Shown one piece after another: positions 25,756 to 34,978 of a stretch of 64,000 bases of DNA. A program made the position numbers and the translations under genes. The stretch's first letter is position 1. Each line of letters begins with the position of its first letter. Source of the DNA: Chryseobacterium sp. SC28 (GTDB lineage: Bacteria > Bacteroidota > Bacteroidia > Flavobacteriales > Weeksellaceae); contig NZ_QOVY01000004.1 of NCBI RefSeq assembly GCF_003932955.1, forward strand, positions 62,001 to 126,000, written 5' to 3'. The notes beneath the pieces are model-generated. The model ran no database searches and had not been told where the DNA came from. It saw only the letters and a program-made list of their open reading frames with translations.

Positions 25756-26880
25756 TTAATTTCTAATATCGTTTTCCAATTCATTTTTGGCTTTTACGGG
25801 ACTTTCCAGACTATCGATGTAAAGCCATTCTACGGCTCTGGGGAACTCTTGAGACCAAAAAAATTCCTGATGTGTCCCTTGGTCATTGATACTCGTTTTA
25901 ACTTCGAAATCATACAATTTCTGTGCGCTCAATTTTTTCAAAGTTTTTTCAAACAGTTTGATTCTGCTCACCATTTTGGAGCCCTCTTTTCTGCCGCCGT
26001 ACAGATAAACTTTGATTTTGAACGGTTTGCTGAAGCTCATCATCGGGAAGTTATTATTAGGCTCTACCCAAAGTGATGGTGAAAATATCAGCAGTTTGGA
26101 GTAGACTTCGGGATAAAGAAAGCCGCCGTAAATACTGATTAATGCGCCCAGAGAACTCCCGCCTATGCCTGTGTTTTCACGATCCTTTTTCGTTCGGTAT
26201 TTCTGATCGACCAAGGGCTTCAAGGTATCTGTAACGAATCGCAGATATTTTTTGCCTTCCGCCTCTTCTGCCAGTGCATTGTGGTCAAAAATATATTCTT
26301 TTATTCTGTCGTCGTCGCCATGTTCGATGGCAATAACAATCAATTCGCCTCGTCCGTATTCTGCTAGAAGTGCCAGTTTTTTATCGATTTCCCAATTTCC
26401 ATAGGCTGAGCCTTCATTGAAAAGATTTTGCGCATCCTGCAGGTAAAGCACCGGATAGCTCTGATCAGAATCATAATAATCGAAGGGCAATAGTGCCCAC
26501 ACCTTCCTGGTTTTGTCGAGCTGAGGGATGTAAAATGCCTCGTCAATCAATTCTACTTTGGGGAAAAATTCTTTTTTGAAAGGACCCCAATTCACACGCC
26601 ATTTTTCTACAATTACTTGAACTTTTTTTGCCCCTTTTTTCACCTTTCGGTTCGGGGTAATGTTGTCGTGCCGGTCGATTTCTACGTTTTCCCAACCGCC
26701 TTTGGTGAATTTGAATTCGATTTCGTCCTTCAGCCATTCATCCGGAATATTGATATAATAATTGCCCTCGCCCAACTTTTCCAGTTCGAATTTTGGATCT
26801 TTGGGATTCCATTTATTGAAATTTCCCGTGATGAAAATCGGTCGGTCATCATTGTCTTCTGACTTCAGAAAAAACTCCAT
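25756..26880 (-). CDS. Esterase with N-terminal glycogen-binding-like domain
   Basis: A 374-residue protein without a signal peptide. Residues 1-90 resemble a CBM48/early-set beta sandwich (FITGNFNKWNPKDPKFEL, then YYINIPDEWLKDEIEFKF). The rest is a Fes/IroE-like putative-esterase domain, with nucleophile motif GIGGSSLGALIS (near S243) and a late His in QGTHQEFFW. Fes-like enzymes hydrolyse trilactone siderophores, while other members act on sugar esters. Here it is the first gene upstream of the amidoligase cluster but is separated from it by the 386-base repeat array. It may or may not belong to the same pathway. Confidence 0.82.
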   Translation of the reverse strand: MEFFLKSEDNDDRPIFITGNFNKWNPKDPKFELEKLGEGNYYINIPDEWLKDEIEFKFTKGGWENVEIDRHDNITPNRKVKKGAKKVQVIVEKWRVNWGPFKKEFFPKVELIDEAFYIPQLDKTRKVWALLPFDYYDSDQSYPVLYLQDAQNLFNEGSAYGNWEIDKKLALLAEYGRGELIVIAIEHGDDDRIKEYIFDHNALAEEAEGKKYLRFVTDTLKPLVDQKYRTKKDRENTGIGGSSLGALISIYGGFLYPEVYSKLLIFSPSLWVEPNNNFPMMSFSKPFKIKVYLYGGRKEGSKMVSRIKLFEKTLKKLSAQKLYDFEVKTSINDQGTHQEFFWSQEFPRAVEWLYIDSLESPVKAKNELENDIRN

Positions 26881-27044
26881 TCTTTTTTAGATTGTCTATT
26901 GAATTATAAATTTATAAAATTATTTCAATTATTACAGTAGGCTTGAATAGTTTTCTTCAAAAAAAGAACTTTGTTAATGAATATTAACTTAAAATTAAGA
27001 TTGTTTGAATTAACAAAAATTTGCTTATTCAAAAAAATATGAAG

Positions 27045-27083
27045 GAAAAACAAAAAAGCCTTTGAATAAATCTTCAAAAGCTT
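27045..27083 (-). terminator. Terminator after GH43 gene
   Basis: On the minus strand the stem GCTTTTGAA / TTCAAAGGC is followed by TTTTTTG and further T. It lies 28 bases after the GH43 stop. Confidence 0.7.
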
Positions 27084-27110
27084 GCAGTTTTATTTAAAAA
27101 AATTAAGAAA

Positions 27111-28871
27111 TTATTCAGATTTTACAACTTCGGTTTTTTCCGAAATTCCGTTGGCATTGAATGCTTCGATCTGAAAATAGTAGGCGTCCGTGCGATCGGC
27201 GCCTGTGAAAAAATATTCGTTTTTGCCATAGACCATGATGCTGCCATACAATTTGTCGGGTGATTTGCCCCAATAAATCACATAGCCATCGGCATCGGGA
27301 TTCTGTTGCCATTTGAACCAGATGCTTCTTCTTTCGCCATATTTTTTGGGATCTGACCGCAATGGAACGAAGTTTTCGACTTTCGCAGGTTTCTTGCCGG
27401 CACCTTTTCCAAATACCCGGAAGCCGCTGAGTGCAAATTTCCCTGTTGGCATTTTCAGGTTTTCCATTTTCAAGAAGCGTGCTTTGGCAGGCGTTTCCAG
27501 TTCTACATAATCGTGAGGAACGTCGGTTTGGTTTTTGGATTTATCAACGATGATGCGCCATTTTTTGCCGTCATCAGAACCATAAATTTTATACTGATGC
27601 ATTTTGCCCAGCGTTTTTCCCATAAATTCCGCATCTTGGTCTGCGTAATTGATTTGAATAGCGTTAATCGTTGAAACTTCACCCAGATCGGTTTGGAACC
27701 ATTCGCCGGAATTTCCGGTTTTGGCACTCCAATAAGTTTTGATATCCTCATCCACCGCGAAATTCGGTTGATAACCGCCCAACGTTGATGAAACCTGAAC
27801 CGGTTTGTTGTAATTGAGCAGCATCCAATTGGCAAAGAGACCTTTGGTAAAATCCTTTCCTTGTGCATATTGCGGAAGCAGCGTGGGATAGTCGCCGTAT
27901 GCCGTGTTGGCGTACATCACATCATCTTTGTCAAATCCGGCAGGCCAAATTCCTAGGCGTCTTTCAAAATTATTCTTTGTGGAGATGAAAATCGTGGAAA
28001 CGTGCCACCAGTTGCCGAAATTGTCCTGAAAAGTCGCGCCGTGACCAGCGCCTCTTGCGAAACCGCCCGGTTTGTAGGAAAAAGGGTTGTGCTGCTGATA
28101 GGCGAAGCCTTCCAACGGATTTTTGGAAACATAGACGCCATCGGAATATCCACTGAATTCGGTTGCAGGCGCGCCATATTGCAAGTAATATTTGTTGTTA
28201 TGCTTCGTCATCCAGGCTCCTTCTACAAAGGGTTGCAGGAAAACATTGTCGTTGTACTCGCCGAATCTTTCCCAGCCGTGCTCTTCCGGTTTCAGTTTCA
28301 AAACCGGTTTTACAAAACCTTCGGATTGCAAGGTTTTCACTTTCACTTCGGTTCCTAAAAGTGGCCATTCATTGCTGGATCCCCAATAGAGGTAGAGTTT
28401 ATTCTTGTCCTCATCGTAATGAAATGCCGGATCCCAAGCACCGACTTTCAGGGTATCGACGGCGATTTGCCACTCGTCTTTTATTGGATTTGTACTTTTC
28501 CAGATCGGGAAATCCTGCTCCCAAGTGGATCCGAAAACATACAAGGTGTCCTTCATTGCCCAGACGGCGGGCGCATTGAGATCGTGGATATATTTGTTGT
28601 CTCGCAGAAATTTTCTATGGACAAAATTCCACTTCAGCATGTCATCGGAATACCAATAACCTTCTTGATTGGTAGAAAAGAGAAACAGTTTTTTCTGAAA
28701 ATTCACAATCACGGGATCGGCAGTGGCGCGGTGCTTACCTTGTTTGGCAAATACTTCGAAAGGGGTGTAGCCATAGTCGATATTGATGGGATTGCAATAG
28801 GTTTTTTGTTGCGCAGAGATCCAAGCTAAAAAAAGTGTAAAGACCGCGACTAAGATTTTTCTTGATTTCAT
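27111..28871 (-). CDS. Secreted family 43 glycoside hydrolase with discoidin and FN3-like domains
   Basis: A 586-residue exported enzyme with signal VAVFTLFLAWISAQ. The five-bladed propeller starts with TADPVIVNFQKKLFLFST, holding the catalytic-base Asp of GH43. GAWDPAFHYDEDKNKLYLYW has the modulating Asp, and an EHGWERFGEYN segment probably includes the acid Glu. Residues about 355-490 form an F5/8 type C (discoidin) sugar-binding domain (WFQTDLGEVSTINAIQI). A fibronectin III-like module (IWFKWQQNPDADGYVIYW) follows. GH43 members cleave arabinan, xylan or galactan side chains; the exact linkage is not predictable. It is preceded by a small lipoprotein gene 10 bases away. Confidence 0.87.
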   Translation of the reverse strand: MKSRKILVAVFTLFLAWISAQQKTYCNPINIDYGYTPFEVFAKQGKHRATADPVIVNFQKKLFLFSTNQEGYWYSDDMLKWNFVHRKFLRDNKYIHDLNAPAVWAMKDTLYVFGSTWEQDFPIWKSTNPIKDEWQIAVDTLKVGAWDPAFHYDEDKNKLYLYWGSSNEWPLLGTEVKVKTLQSEGFVKPVLKLKPEEHGWERFGEYNDNVFLQPFVEGAWMTKHNNKYYLQYGAPATEFSGYSDGVYVSKNPLEGFAYQQHNPFSYKPGGFARGAGHGATFQDNFGNWWHVSTIFISTKNNFERRLGIWPAGFDKDDVMYANTAYGDYPTLLPQYAQGKDFTKGLFANWMLLNYNKPVQVSSTLGGYQPNFAVDEDIKTYWSAKTGNSGEWFQTDLGEVSTINAIQINYADQDAEFMGKTLGKMHQYKIYGSDDGKKWRIIVDKSKNQTDVPHDYVELETPAKARFLKMENLKMPTGKFALSGFRVFGKGAGKKPAKVENFVPLRSDPKKYGERRSIWFKWQQNPDADGYVIYWGKSPDKLYGSIMVYGKNEYFFTGADRTDAYYFQIEAFNANGISEKTEVVKSE

Positions 28872-28881
28872 TTTTAGATTT

Positions 28882-29400
28882 TTATTCCGGGATTTTGCTG
28901 TATTGTTCTAAGATATTATTAACGAATCGGAAGGTATCTTGCTTGATTTTCATTCCGTCTGCCCGATCGCGATGAAAGAACAGGATGTAATCTTTACCGT
29001 CTATCGTCAGTTTTTTTCCGGCGGATTTGGCATTATAAAATTTGTCTAGTTTATAGATGAAATATTTTCCGCTTTTCAAAGTAATGACGATGGGGAAGAA
29101 TTCGGACGGCGCCACCGTGCTCCGGTTAAAATTATTGACGACATTGGCGATGTAATCTTCTTCACCATCTTGGTTGAAATCACCCTGATCTATGGTTGTC
29201 ACATTGTTTTTATCGAGAAAATCCTCAAATTCCGTGTCTTCTACGCCGTCTGGCCGGTAATATTTCATGTCGTTATTGATATTCAACTTATTGGTAAAGC
29301 TGTTTTTTACGATGATGCTTTGCAACGTTTTGACGTCCATATCACTTCGGATGCAGGAGACCAGACCAAGTGTCACCAAAAAATAAGGATAGACTTTCAT
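28882..29400 (-). CDS. Hypothetical lipoprotein
   Basis: A 172-residue protein with a short lipoprotein signal (FLVTLGLVSC) at ATG 29400. The mature region contains IDQGDFNQDGEEDYIANVV, an FG-GAP/EF-hand-like Asp-rich turn that often binds calcium. The rest is short strands typical of small envelope proteins. I do not recognise a named family. It starts the two-gene unit with the GH43 enzyme (10-base gap), so it may be co-expressed with polysaccharide breakdown, but a direct role is not shown. Confidence 0.65.
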   Translation of the reverse strand: MKVYPYFLVTLGLVSCIRSDMDVKTLQSIIVKNSFTNKLNINNDMKYYRPDGVEDTEFEDFLDKNNVTTIDQGDFNQDGEEDYIANVVNNFNRSTVAPSEFFPIVITLKSGKYFIYKLDKFYNAKSAGKKLTIDGKDYILFFHRDRADGMKIKQDTFRFVNNILEQYSKIPE

Positions 29401-29461
29401 AAGAAAAGAATTATTTCCAAATTTGATAAAAAAAGATGAAAATAAGGTTACGCTTGGGAAA

Positions 29462-29878
29462 TTAAATTGTGGTATTCCACTTTTTATTTATCAAATCGAG
29501 CAGATAATCCGGACATTTTACGATTTTATTGGTTTGAGAATCTAGGAAGAAGAGCGTTGTGGAGGCTTCTGTAATCTTGACATTTTCTTCATTATAAATT
29601 TCATAATCGAAGACGATTCTCACGCCGGGGATTTGTCTGATGTAAGTCCGGATTTCCAATATTTGATCATAAAGTGCCGGCTTCAAATACTTGATTTTAT
29701 ACTCCGAAACGGGAAGGAAAATGCCTCTTCGTTCTATGGCATCGTAGGACAAGCCAAGACTTCGGAATAGCTCGACTCTTGCCACCTCCAAGTACTCTGC
29801 ATAATTGCCATAATAGACATATTTCATCGGGTCTGTTTCGCCGTAACGCACTCGTATCGAGGTTTTTGCAAGTATCAT
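29462..29878 (-). CDS. Acyl-CoA thioesterase, YbgC-like
   Basis: A 138-residue hotdog-fold thioesterase of the 4-hydroxybenzoyl-CoA thioesterase/YbgC type. The motif RVRYGETDPMKYVYYGNYAEYLEVARVE carries the active-site Asp (D16). The second half EIRTYIRQIPGVRIVFDYEI is the central strand pair. It hydrolyses short- or medium-chain acyl-CoA. ATG 29878 has a consensus -7 box TATATTTG upstream (29901-29908). It is divergent from dnaA with a 135-base AT-rich spacer, a layout that recurs in related genomes as far as I recall. Confidence 0.88.
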   Translation of the reverse strand: MILAKTSIRVRYGETDPMKYVYYGNYAEYLEVARVELFRSLGLSYDAIERRGIFLPVSEYKIKYLKPALYDQILEIRTYIRQIPGVRIVFDYEIYNEENVKITEASTTLFFLDSQTNKIVKCPDYLLDLINKKWNTTI

Positions 29879-29900
29879 TAGAAGTCTTTAAAAATTCATA

Positions 29901-29908
29901 CAAATATA
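29901..29908 (-). promoter_or_regulatory. -7 box of the YbgC-like gene
   Basis: TATATTTG on the minus strand, 22 bases upstream of the ATG at 29878; matches TAnnTTTG. Confidence 0.45.
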
Positions 29909-30013
29909 TTTTTTAATAATCAATAGCGAAAAAATTTTTTTATGAAAATTAATAATTAGATATTTGTTGTCTTCTTAAAAAACTAAAAATCTAAACGGTA
30001 ACCGCAGCAGAAC

Positions 30014-31468
30014 ATGAATGAAAATTTAGTATTAATCTGGGATAGATGTCTCCAATTTATGAGAGACAATCTAAACGCAGCAGAAGACAATACAGATCTC
30101 AAAAAACTCGAGAACTCTTTCGACTTGTTATTCGACAAAGTCCGGCCGATTTCTTTGGTCAACAACAATCTGACACTGCTCGTCCCAAGTGATTTTTACA
30201 AAGAATATATCGAGGACAATTACCTGTCTTTGCTGTCTGCTGCGCTTAAGAAAAATATTGGTAAAGGGGTGAAGTTGTGGTATTCGGTGATGGAAAATAA
30301 ACCATCCGGCAAGGAGAAGGCCATTACGATGAATGTCAAAGGAACCTCTACACAGCAGCCGAAAATACAGGAAGCAAGACCGATTTTGAAAGATAATAAC
30401 GTCAATCCGTTTGTGGTTCCGGGCATCAAAAAAGTAAATATAGATTCAAACCTCAAAGCCGATCAGTCTTTTGACAACTTCATCGAGGGAGAAAGCAACA
30501 AATTCGCTGCAACCGTTGCCAAATCCATCGCCAAAAGGCCGGGCTCTACCGCTTTCAACCCCTTATTTATTTACGGAGGTTATGGCGTCGGGAAAACGCA
30601 TTTGGCACAAGCTATCGGTTTGGAAGTGAAGTCTTCGTTTCCGGAGAAAGTGGTTTTGTACCAGTCTTCGGAGAAGTTTATTCAGGACTTTGTGAAGGCG
30701 GCCAAGTCGCAGAACAAGACCGATTTTCAGCATTATTATCAGATGATCGACGTTTTGATTATCGACGATATCCAATTCCTGTCCGGCAAAGCAGCGACGC
30801 AAGACAGTTTCTTCCATATTTTTGATTTTCTGCATCAAAACGGGAAACAAATCATTTTGACTTCAGACAAAGCGCCGGCAGACATTCTGGACACTCAGGA
30901 ACGCATCATTTCCCGATTCAAATGGGGACTTTCGGCGGAAATCAAATCGCCCAATTTTGAAACCAGAAGAAAAATCATCGTTGACAAACTGAGCCGTGAC
31001 GGCATAGAATTGACCGACGATATGCTGGATTATCTGGCCTCGGAAGTCAAAACCAACGGCGTGAGAGAACTCATTGGCGTTGTAAACGCAGTCATTGCCT
31101 ATTCTACCGTTTACAAATCGGATTTTAGCCTTGATCTCTTGAGGGAAACCATCAGCAAACTGGCGACTACCCAGAAGAAAACCATCAATATTCCTTATAT
31201 TCAGGAGATTGTTTGCGATTATTTTGGCATTCAAAGAGAACAATTGCTTTCTAAAACCAGAAAGAGAGAAATCGCATTGCCCAGACAGTTGGCAATGTAT
31301 TTTGCAAAAGAATATACCAATGCGACTTTCACAAAAATCGGGGAAGAAATGGGCGGCAAAGACCACTCAACGGTGATGTACGCCTGCGACACGATCCGCG
31401 ATGTTTCGAAAATCGATAAGGAACTGAAGAAATATATCAAGGATCTTAAAGAAAAGATCGGTCAATAA
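30014..31468 (+). CDS. dnaA: Chromosomal replication initiator DnaA
   Basis: A 484-residue initiator protein. The N-terminal DnaB-interaction domain (LVLIWDRCLQFMRDNL) is followed by a variable linker to about residue 150. The AAA+ domain has Walker A GGYGVGKTH (near 188) and Walker B VLIIDDIQF (near 247), with sensor Arg in QERIISRF. Domain IV carries the DNA-binding signature GGKDHSTVMYA (near 447). It binds DnaA boxes at oriC and opens the origin. No cluster of TTATCCACA boxes was found in the flanks, so oriC is probably not adjacent. A strong terminator follows. Confidence 0.98.
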   Translation: MNENLVLIWDRCLQFMRDNLNAAEDNTDLKKLENSFDLLFDKVRPISLVNNNLTLLVPSDFYKEYIEDNYLSLLSAALKKNIGKGVKLWYSVMENKPSGKEKAITMNVKGTSTQQPKIQEARPILKDNNVNPFVVPGIKKVNIDSNLKADQSFDNFIEGESNKFAATVAKSIAKRPGSTAFNPLFIYGGYGVGKTHLAQAIGLEVKSSFPEKVVLYQSSEKFIQDFVKAAKSQNKTDFQHYYQMIDVLIIDDIQFLSGKAATQDSFFHIFDFLHQNGKQIILTSDKAPADILDTQERIISRFKWGLSAEIKSPNFETRRKIIVDKLSRDGIELTDDMLDYLASEVKTNGVRELIGVVNAVIAYSTVYKSDFSLDLLRETISKLATTQKKTINIPYIQEIVCDYFGIQREQLLSKTRKREIALPRQLAMYFAKEYTNATFTKIGEEMGGKDHSTVMYACDTIRDVSKIDKELKKYIKDLKEKIGQ

Positions 31469-31473
31469 AACAC

Positions 31474-31508
31474 AAAAATGTCTGAATCGCAATTCGGACA
31501 TTTTTTTT
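31474..31508 (+). terminator. Terminator after dnaA
   Basis: AAATGTC(t)GAAT pairs with AATTC(g)GACATTT around CGC, followed by T8. The flanking A-tract lets it act on both strands, which suits the convergent arsenic operon. Confidence 0.88.
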
Positions 31509-31545
31509 AGAATTGGCAGCAATTTCGTTTGCTAATTTTCAGGTT

Positions 31546-32586
31546 TTAATTAAGTTTAACATCATATTTTTTCTTGAGCCACAGACTCGCTTTCACGAGC
31601 AGAATCAATACCGGAACTTCCACCAAAGGCCCGATAACCCCCACGAAAGCCTGCGCAGAATGAATGCCAAAAACCGAAATGGCAACCGCAATGGCCAGCT
31701 CGAAATTATTCCCTGTCGCAGTAAAAGCAATCGCCGCATTCTTGTCGTACGGAACTTTCAGCGATTTGTTGATGAAAAAACTCATAAAAAACATAAGCAC
31801 AAAATAAATGATCAGAGGAACCGCTACTTTGACAACGTCCATCGGGAGTTCCACTATCTTGTCGCCTTTCAAACTGAACATCAATACAATGGTAAAAAGT
31901 AATGCATACAAAGTGATGGGCGAAATTTTCGGTATAAATTTCCGGTTGTACCACTCGATTCCTTTTGCTTTCACCAAAAAATATCTGCACAAAAATCCGG
32001 CTAAGAACGGAATCCCGAGGTAAATCAAAACACTTTCTGTCACATCGCGCATCGGTACGGAAACGCTGAAATGACCTAAGCCTAATTTTTGAGGCAAAAC
32101 ATTGATGAAAAGCCAAACAAAAAAACTGTAGAAAAAGATCTGAAAAATACTGTTCAAAGCCACCAAAAGTGCCGCATACTCGCGGTTTCCCTTTGCCAAA
32201 TCGTTCCAGACGATGACCATCGCAATGCACCGTGCCAACCCAATCAGGATCAATCCAACCATATAATCGGGCTCATCTCGGAGGAAAATAACGGCCAAAG
32301 TAAACATTAAAGTGGGACCCACAACCCAGTTGAGCAGCAAAGAAATCGACAAGATTTTCTTGTCCTGAAATGCCTTCGGCAACAGCGAATAATCCACGCG
32401 GGCAAGCGGCGGAAACATCATCAGTATGAGACCAATTGCCAACAGAATATTGGTGTTTCCGATAGAAAATGAGTTGGTAATGATGGAAATATTGGGAAAC
32501 AAATAACCCAAACCAACGCCAACAGCCATCGCAAGGAAAATCCAAAGCGTCAAATAGCGATCTAGAAACTTAAGTTTTGCTTGCAT
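31546..32586 (-). CDS. arsB: Arsenite efflux transporter, ACR3 family
   Basis: A 346-residue membrane protein with about ten hydrophobic helices. ACR3 features are the start [21 protein letters not shown], the conserved Cys in [12 protein letters not shown] and [15 protein letters not shown] in the later half. It exports arsenite (and possibly antimonite) using the proton gradient. It is the last gene of an ArsR-led operon and lies 4 bases after the arsenate-reductase-like gene. ATG 32586. Although ACR3 is not homologous to E. coli ArsB, it is commonly given the arsB symbol. Confidence 0.95.
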   Translation of the reverse strand: MQAKLKFLDRYLTLWIFLAMAVGVGLGYLFPNISIITNSFSIGNTNILLAIGLILMMFPPLARVDYSLLPKAFQDKKILSISLLLNWVVGPTLMFTLAVIFLRDEPDYMVGLILIGLARCIAMVIVWNDLAKGNREYAALLVALNSIFQIFFYSFFVWLFINVLPQKLGLGHFSVSVPMRDVTESVLIYLGIPFLAGFLCRYFLVKAKGIEWYNRKFIPKISPITLYALLFTIVLMFSLKGDKIVELPMDVVKVAVPLIIYFVLMFFMSFFINKSLKVPYDKNAAIAFTATGNNFELAIAVAISVFGIHSAQAFVGVIGPLVEVPVLILLVKASLWLKKKYDVKLN

Positions 32587-32590
32587 TCGA

Positions 32591-33202
32591 TTATTTTTTG
32601 ATTAATGAAAAAACATACAGACATTCCATCGCAATTTGATTGCTTCTTTCAGAATACTTTTCGTCCTGAAGCGGAGAATTGTCGTAGGCTTTCGGGTCAA
32701 AATACGTGGTGCCGATCCGCAAGTCGCAGCCGGGGATGAAGGGGCAGTTTTCGTCGGCATCGCCGCAAGTCATCACGGCGGCAAAGTTCTCTTTGGGCAA
32801 ACTGTCGTCATCAATTGTTTTGGAAAAACAGAGATTCGCTTTTTCTTCGCCGAAGCGCACTTCGTATTTTGGATTGGCAGTTTCGTCCAATTTTTTTACT
32901 TCGAAACCGGCATTTGTCAAGGCATTGATGGCGTTTTGATTGAAAGCCGTAGCTTCTGTCCCGGCCGAAAAAGTTTGAACATCAAACCCGTAAAAATCAG
33001 CAGCCACTTTGGCCCAAACCTGCCCCAGATGACTTCTGCGGGAGTTGTGCGTGCAGACGTAAACCAGCTGGACGGCTTGGTTTTGATCGATTTTTTCCTG
33101 AATATAAGAAGCCAATTTTTCTAATAAAGCTTTTCTTTCAGCGCCAATTTCTTTGAAATTTTTGCTAAGAATTTCGCATCGGTTTTTTATGGTTGAAAAC
33201 AT
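32591..33202 (-). CDS. Low-molecular-weight phosphatase-type arsenate reductase
   Basis: A 203-residue protein of the low-molecular-weight tyrosine phosphatase fold. The P-loop is [10 protein letters not shown] (CX5R near residue 50), and further Cys residues at [21 protein letters not shown] and GCDLR could serve thiol relay. It is annotated in related genomes as protein-tyrosine-phosphatase, but its place between an ACR3 exporter and ArsR-operon genes makes arsenate reduction the likely function. The N-terminal 40 residues form an extra helical segment. The electron donor (thioredoxin or glutaredoxin) cannot be told. Confidence 0.82.
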   Translation of the reverse strand: MFSTIKNRCEILSKNFKEIGAERKALLEKLASYIQEKIDQNQAVQLVYVCTHNSRRSHLGQVWAKVAADFYGFDVQTFSAGTEATAFNQNAINALTNAGFEVKKLDETANPKYEVRFGEEKANLCFSKTIDDDSLPKENFAAVMTCGDADENCPFIPGCDLRIGTTYFDPKAYDNSPLQDEKYSERSNQIAMECLYVFSLIKK

Positions 33203-33212
33203 ATTTGCATTT

Positions 33213-33833
33213 TTATTTTTTGGTGAAACTGCAAAACACGAAATTTTGTGTGGTATCGAATGGTGTCTTGTGGTTGATATTTAGACATTGTATTTTTTCG
33301 AAATATGGCGTGAAAAGCTTTTTTAAATGATCTTCTGAATATTGCTTAATCTCTATGCCACTGCACTTCTTCGGACCGATTTCTGAGAAAGTCCCCAACA
33401 CCAATTTTCCGTCTTTTTTTAAATGGTTTGAGACCAATCGAACATAAGTTTCAATATCTTTTGCCGCCGTTAAAAAATGAAAAGTGGCTCTGTCGTGCCA
33501 AAAATCATATTGGTCAGTCGGCTGAAACTCAGTAATGTCTTGAATAATCCAGTTGATTAACTTTGCTTTGTGCCCCAGACGTTCTTTTGCTCTGTTGATG
33601 GCGGTTTTTGAAATGTCCAAAACTGTAATGTGATGGAAACCAAGATCCAGCAAATGGTCTACAAAAAGGCTGTCGCCCCCGCCGATGTCTATGATTTGAG
33701 CCGTTTTAGGAAGATTAAATTTACCGACAAAATCTAAAGAAATTTCGGGTTTGGCTTGGTACCAACTCATTTCTTTTTCCGATTTGGTTTGATAAATATT
33801 TTCCCAGTGATTTTTTCGGTTGAATTCTTCCAT
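33213..33833 (-). CDS. Class I SAM-dependent methyltransferase in ars operon
   Basis: A 206-residue methyltransferase from ATG 33833; the frame extends to a GTG at 33872 that would overlap the upstream gene. Motif I is IIDIGGGDSLFVDHLLDLG, motif II VLDISKTAINRAKERL, and HDRATFHFLT marks the acceptor side. It resembles small methyltransferases found inside arsenic operons, but lacks the paired Cys arrangement of ArsM, so arsenite methylation is only a possibility. It is 13 bases after the DUF6428 gene and 10 before the reductase. Confidence 0.8.
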   Translation of the reverse strand: MEEFNRKNHWENIYQTKSEKEMSWYQAKPEISLDFVGKFNLPKTAQIIDIGGGDSLFVDHLLDLGFHHITVLDISKTAINRAKERLGHKAKLINWIIQDITEFQPTDQYDFWHDRATFHFLTAAKDIETYVRLVSNHLKKDGKLVLGTFSEIGPKKCSGIEIKQYSEDHLKKLFTPYFEKIQCLNINHKTPFDTTQNFVFCSFTKK

Positions 33834-33846
33834 CGATCGGTGATCT

Positions 33847-34320
33847 TTAGCAACATCCGCTTCCCGGAGCACAGGAGTTGCCGGCGTTAGTCGATAATTC
33901 TGAGAGCTTTAGTTTTTGTTTTTCTGAGGGGATTCCGCAGGCGTCCTGCGCAAGGCAAGCCGTCGTTTTGCTTTTCAAAACAAAGGTTTTTCCGTTGAAT
34001 TCCAAATCATATTTCCCGATGGTATCACTTTGATATTCGACCTCTATTTCGGCATCTTCGATGCCCAATCTTTCTTCGGAAAGCTGGATGATGCTCAGCA
34101 GTTTGCCGGGTTTCAAGCGGTGTTCGAAATCATCTGCGTTCCAAAGCTGGAAGTTGACCGCTTTTTCGTGGCGAATGACGCCGCCGCAGTCGATGAAATG
34201 TTTAATAACCTGTCCCACTTCTGTCACGTGAAAATGTTCCGGCACGAAAGTTCCGTTTTCCAACTGGAATTCAACATTGTCTAATGTTGGTAAGATTTTT
34301 TTGACTTCTGAAAGTTTCAT
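33847..34320 (-). CDS. DUF6428 family protein
   Basis: A 157-residue soluble protein. The start MKLSEVKKILPTLDNVEFQ and segment VPEHFHVTEVGQVIKHFIDCGG match a family (DUF6428) recurrent in Bacteroidota arsenic operons. Conserved His residues in HFHVTEVG and a Cys-rich tail (CAPGSGCC, plus CLAQDACG) suggest binding of metal or arsenite. It lies 38 bases after arsR and 13 before the methyltransferase. The biochemical role is not known; a metallochaperone or sensor role is inference only. Confidence 0.72.
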   Translation of the reverse strand: MKLSEVKKILPTLDNVEFQLENGTFVPEHFHVTEVGQVIKHFIDCGGVIRHEKAVNFQLWNADDFEHRLKPGKLLSIIQLSEERLGIEDAEIEVEYQSDTIGKYDLEFNGKTFVLKSKTTACLAQDACGIPSEKQKLKLSELSTNAGNSCAPGSGCC

Positions 34321-34358
34321 ATTTAATTTTTTAATTTGTTTAATTTAAGCTAATAATG

Positions 34359-34682
34359 TCAGCAGCATTTTCCTTTAGTTACGGAAATAACATTTGAAAA
34401 ATAATTGGTCAGAATATCAAAAGTATGTTCGTCGATGCAGTAGCAGATGGCATTGCCTTCGATATTTCCTTTGATGAGACCTGCATTTTTCAGCTCTTTG
34501 AGATGCTGAGAAACAGTGGGCTGTGCCAATGGAAGTTCGTTCACGATATCGCCACAGATGCACGCATTCACTTGCATCAAATATTCTATTATCGCAATTC
34601 GGGCAGGATGTCCCAGCGCTTTGGCGATGGTGGCAATCTGATTTTGACGGTCTGTGAAATGTTCTGTTTTAGTTGCTCCCAT
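34359..34682 (-). CDS. arsR: ArsR-family metalloregulatory repressor
   Basis: A 107-residue winged-helix repressor. The metal site is NACICGDIVNELPLAQPTVSQHL, with the CxC type Cys pair in the DNA-recognition region (near 41-43) and a terminal CC. It dissociates from DNA on binding arsenite or antimonite. It heads the five-gene ars operon. A 14-bp perfect palindrome AATATTGCAATATT (34694-34707) right upstream overlaps the likely promoter and is the probable operator. Confidence 0.93.
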   Translation of the reverse strand: MGATKTEHFTDRQNQIATIAKALGHPARIAIIEYLMQVNACICGDIVNELPLAQPTVSQHLKELKNAGLIKGNIEGNAICYCIDEHTFDILTNYFSNVISVTKGKCC

Positions 34683-34693
34683 TATTTTAATTT

Positions 34694-34707
34694 AATATTG
34701 CAATATT
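34694..34707. promoter_or_regulatory. Putative ArsR operator
   Basis: Perfect palindrome AATATTGCAATATT, 12 bases upstream of the arsR ATG. It overlaps a TAATATTG near-match to the -7 box on the minus strand, so repressor binding would block the promoter. Confidence 0.55.
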
Positions 34708-34953
34708 ACGATAATAATCTGAGACTAAAAATATTTTTACAATTTATTTTTAACATCCAAAACGCTTAATGGATCAGAAGAATTGAAGCTGCTTCTTTAA
34801 AATTGGCAAGAAGCCAAATCGGTAAAAGCAATATTTGGAAATGGCAATATTTTTTGTTTTGGTGAGAGATGAGAAATTTTAAGTTTCTAACGAATGTTGC
34901 GAATTAATTGCTAAAAAAATTCAGAACCATACAATATAATTCGCAAACAATTC

Positions 34954-34961
34954 TAAATTTG
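34954..34961 (+). promoter_or_regulatory. -7 box of dctA
   Basis: TAAATTTG, 17 bases before the dctA ATG. The rest of the 296-base gap to arsR holds only the ArsR operator and AT-rich sequence. Confidence 0.5.
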
Positions 34962-34978
34962 TAAGATAAGTCATTTTA

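Noticed and set aside
29879-30013. Possible oriC next to dnaA
   Set aside because: The spacer is AT-rich, but I found no cluster of DnaA boxes in it or after dnaA.
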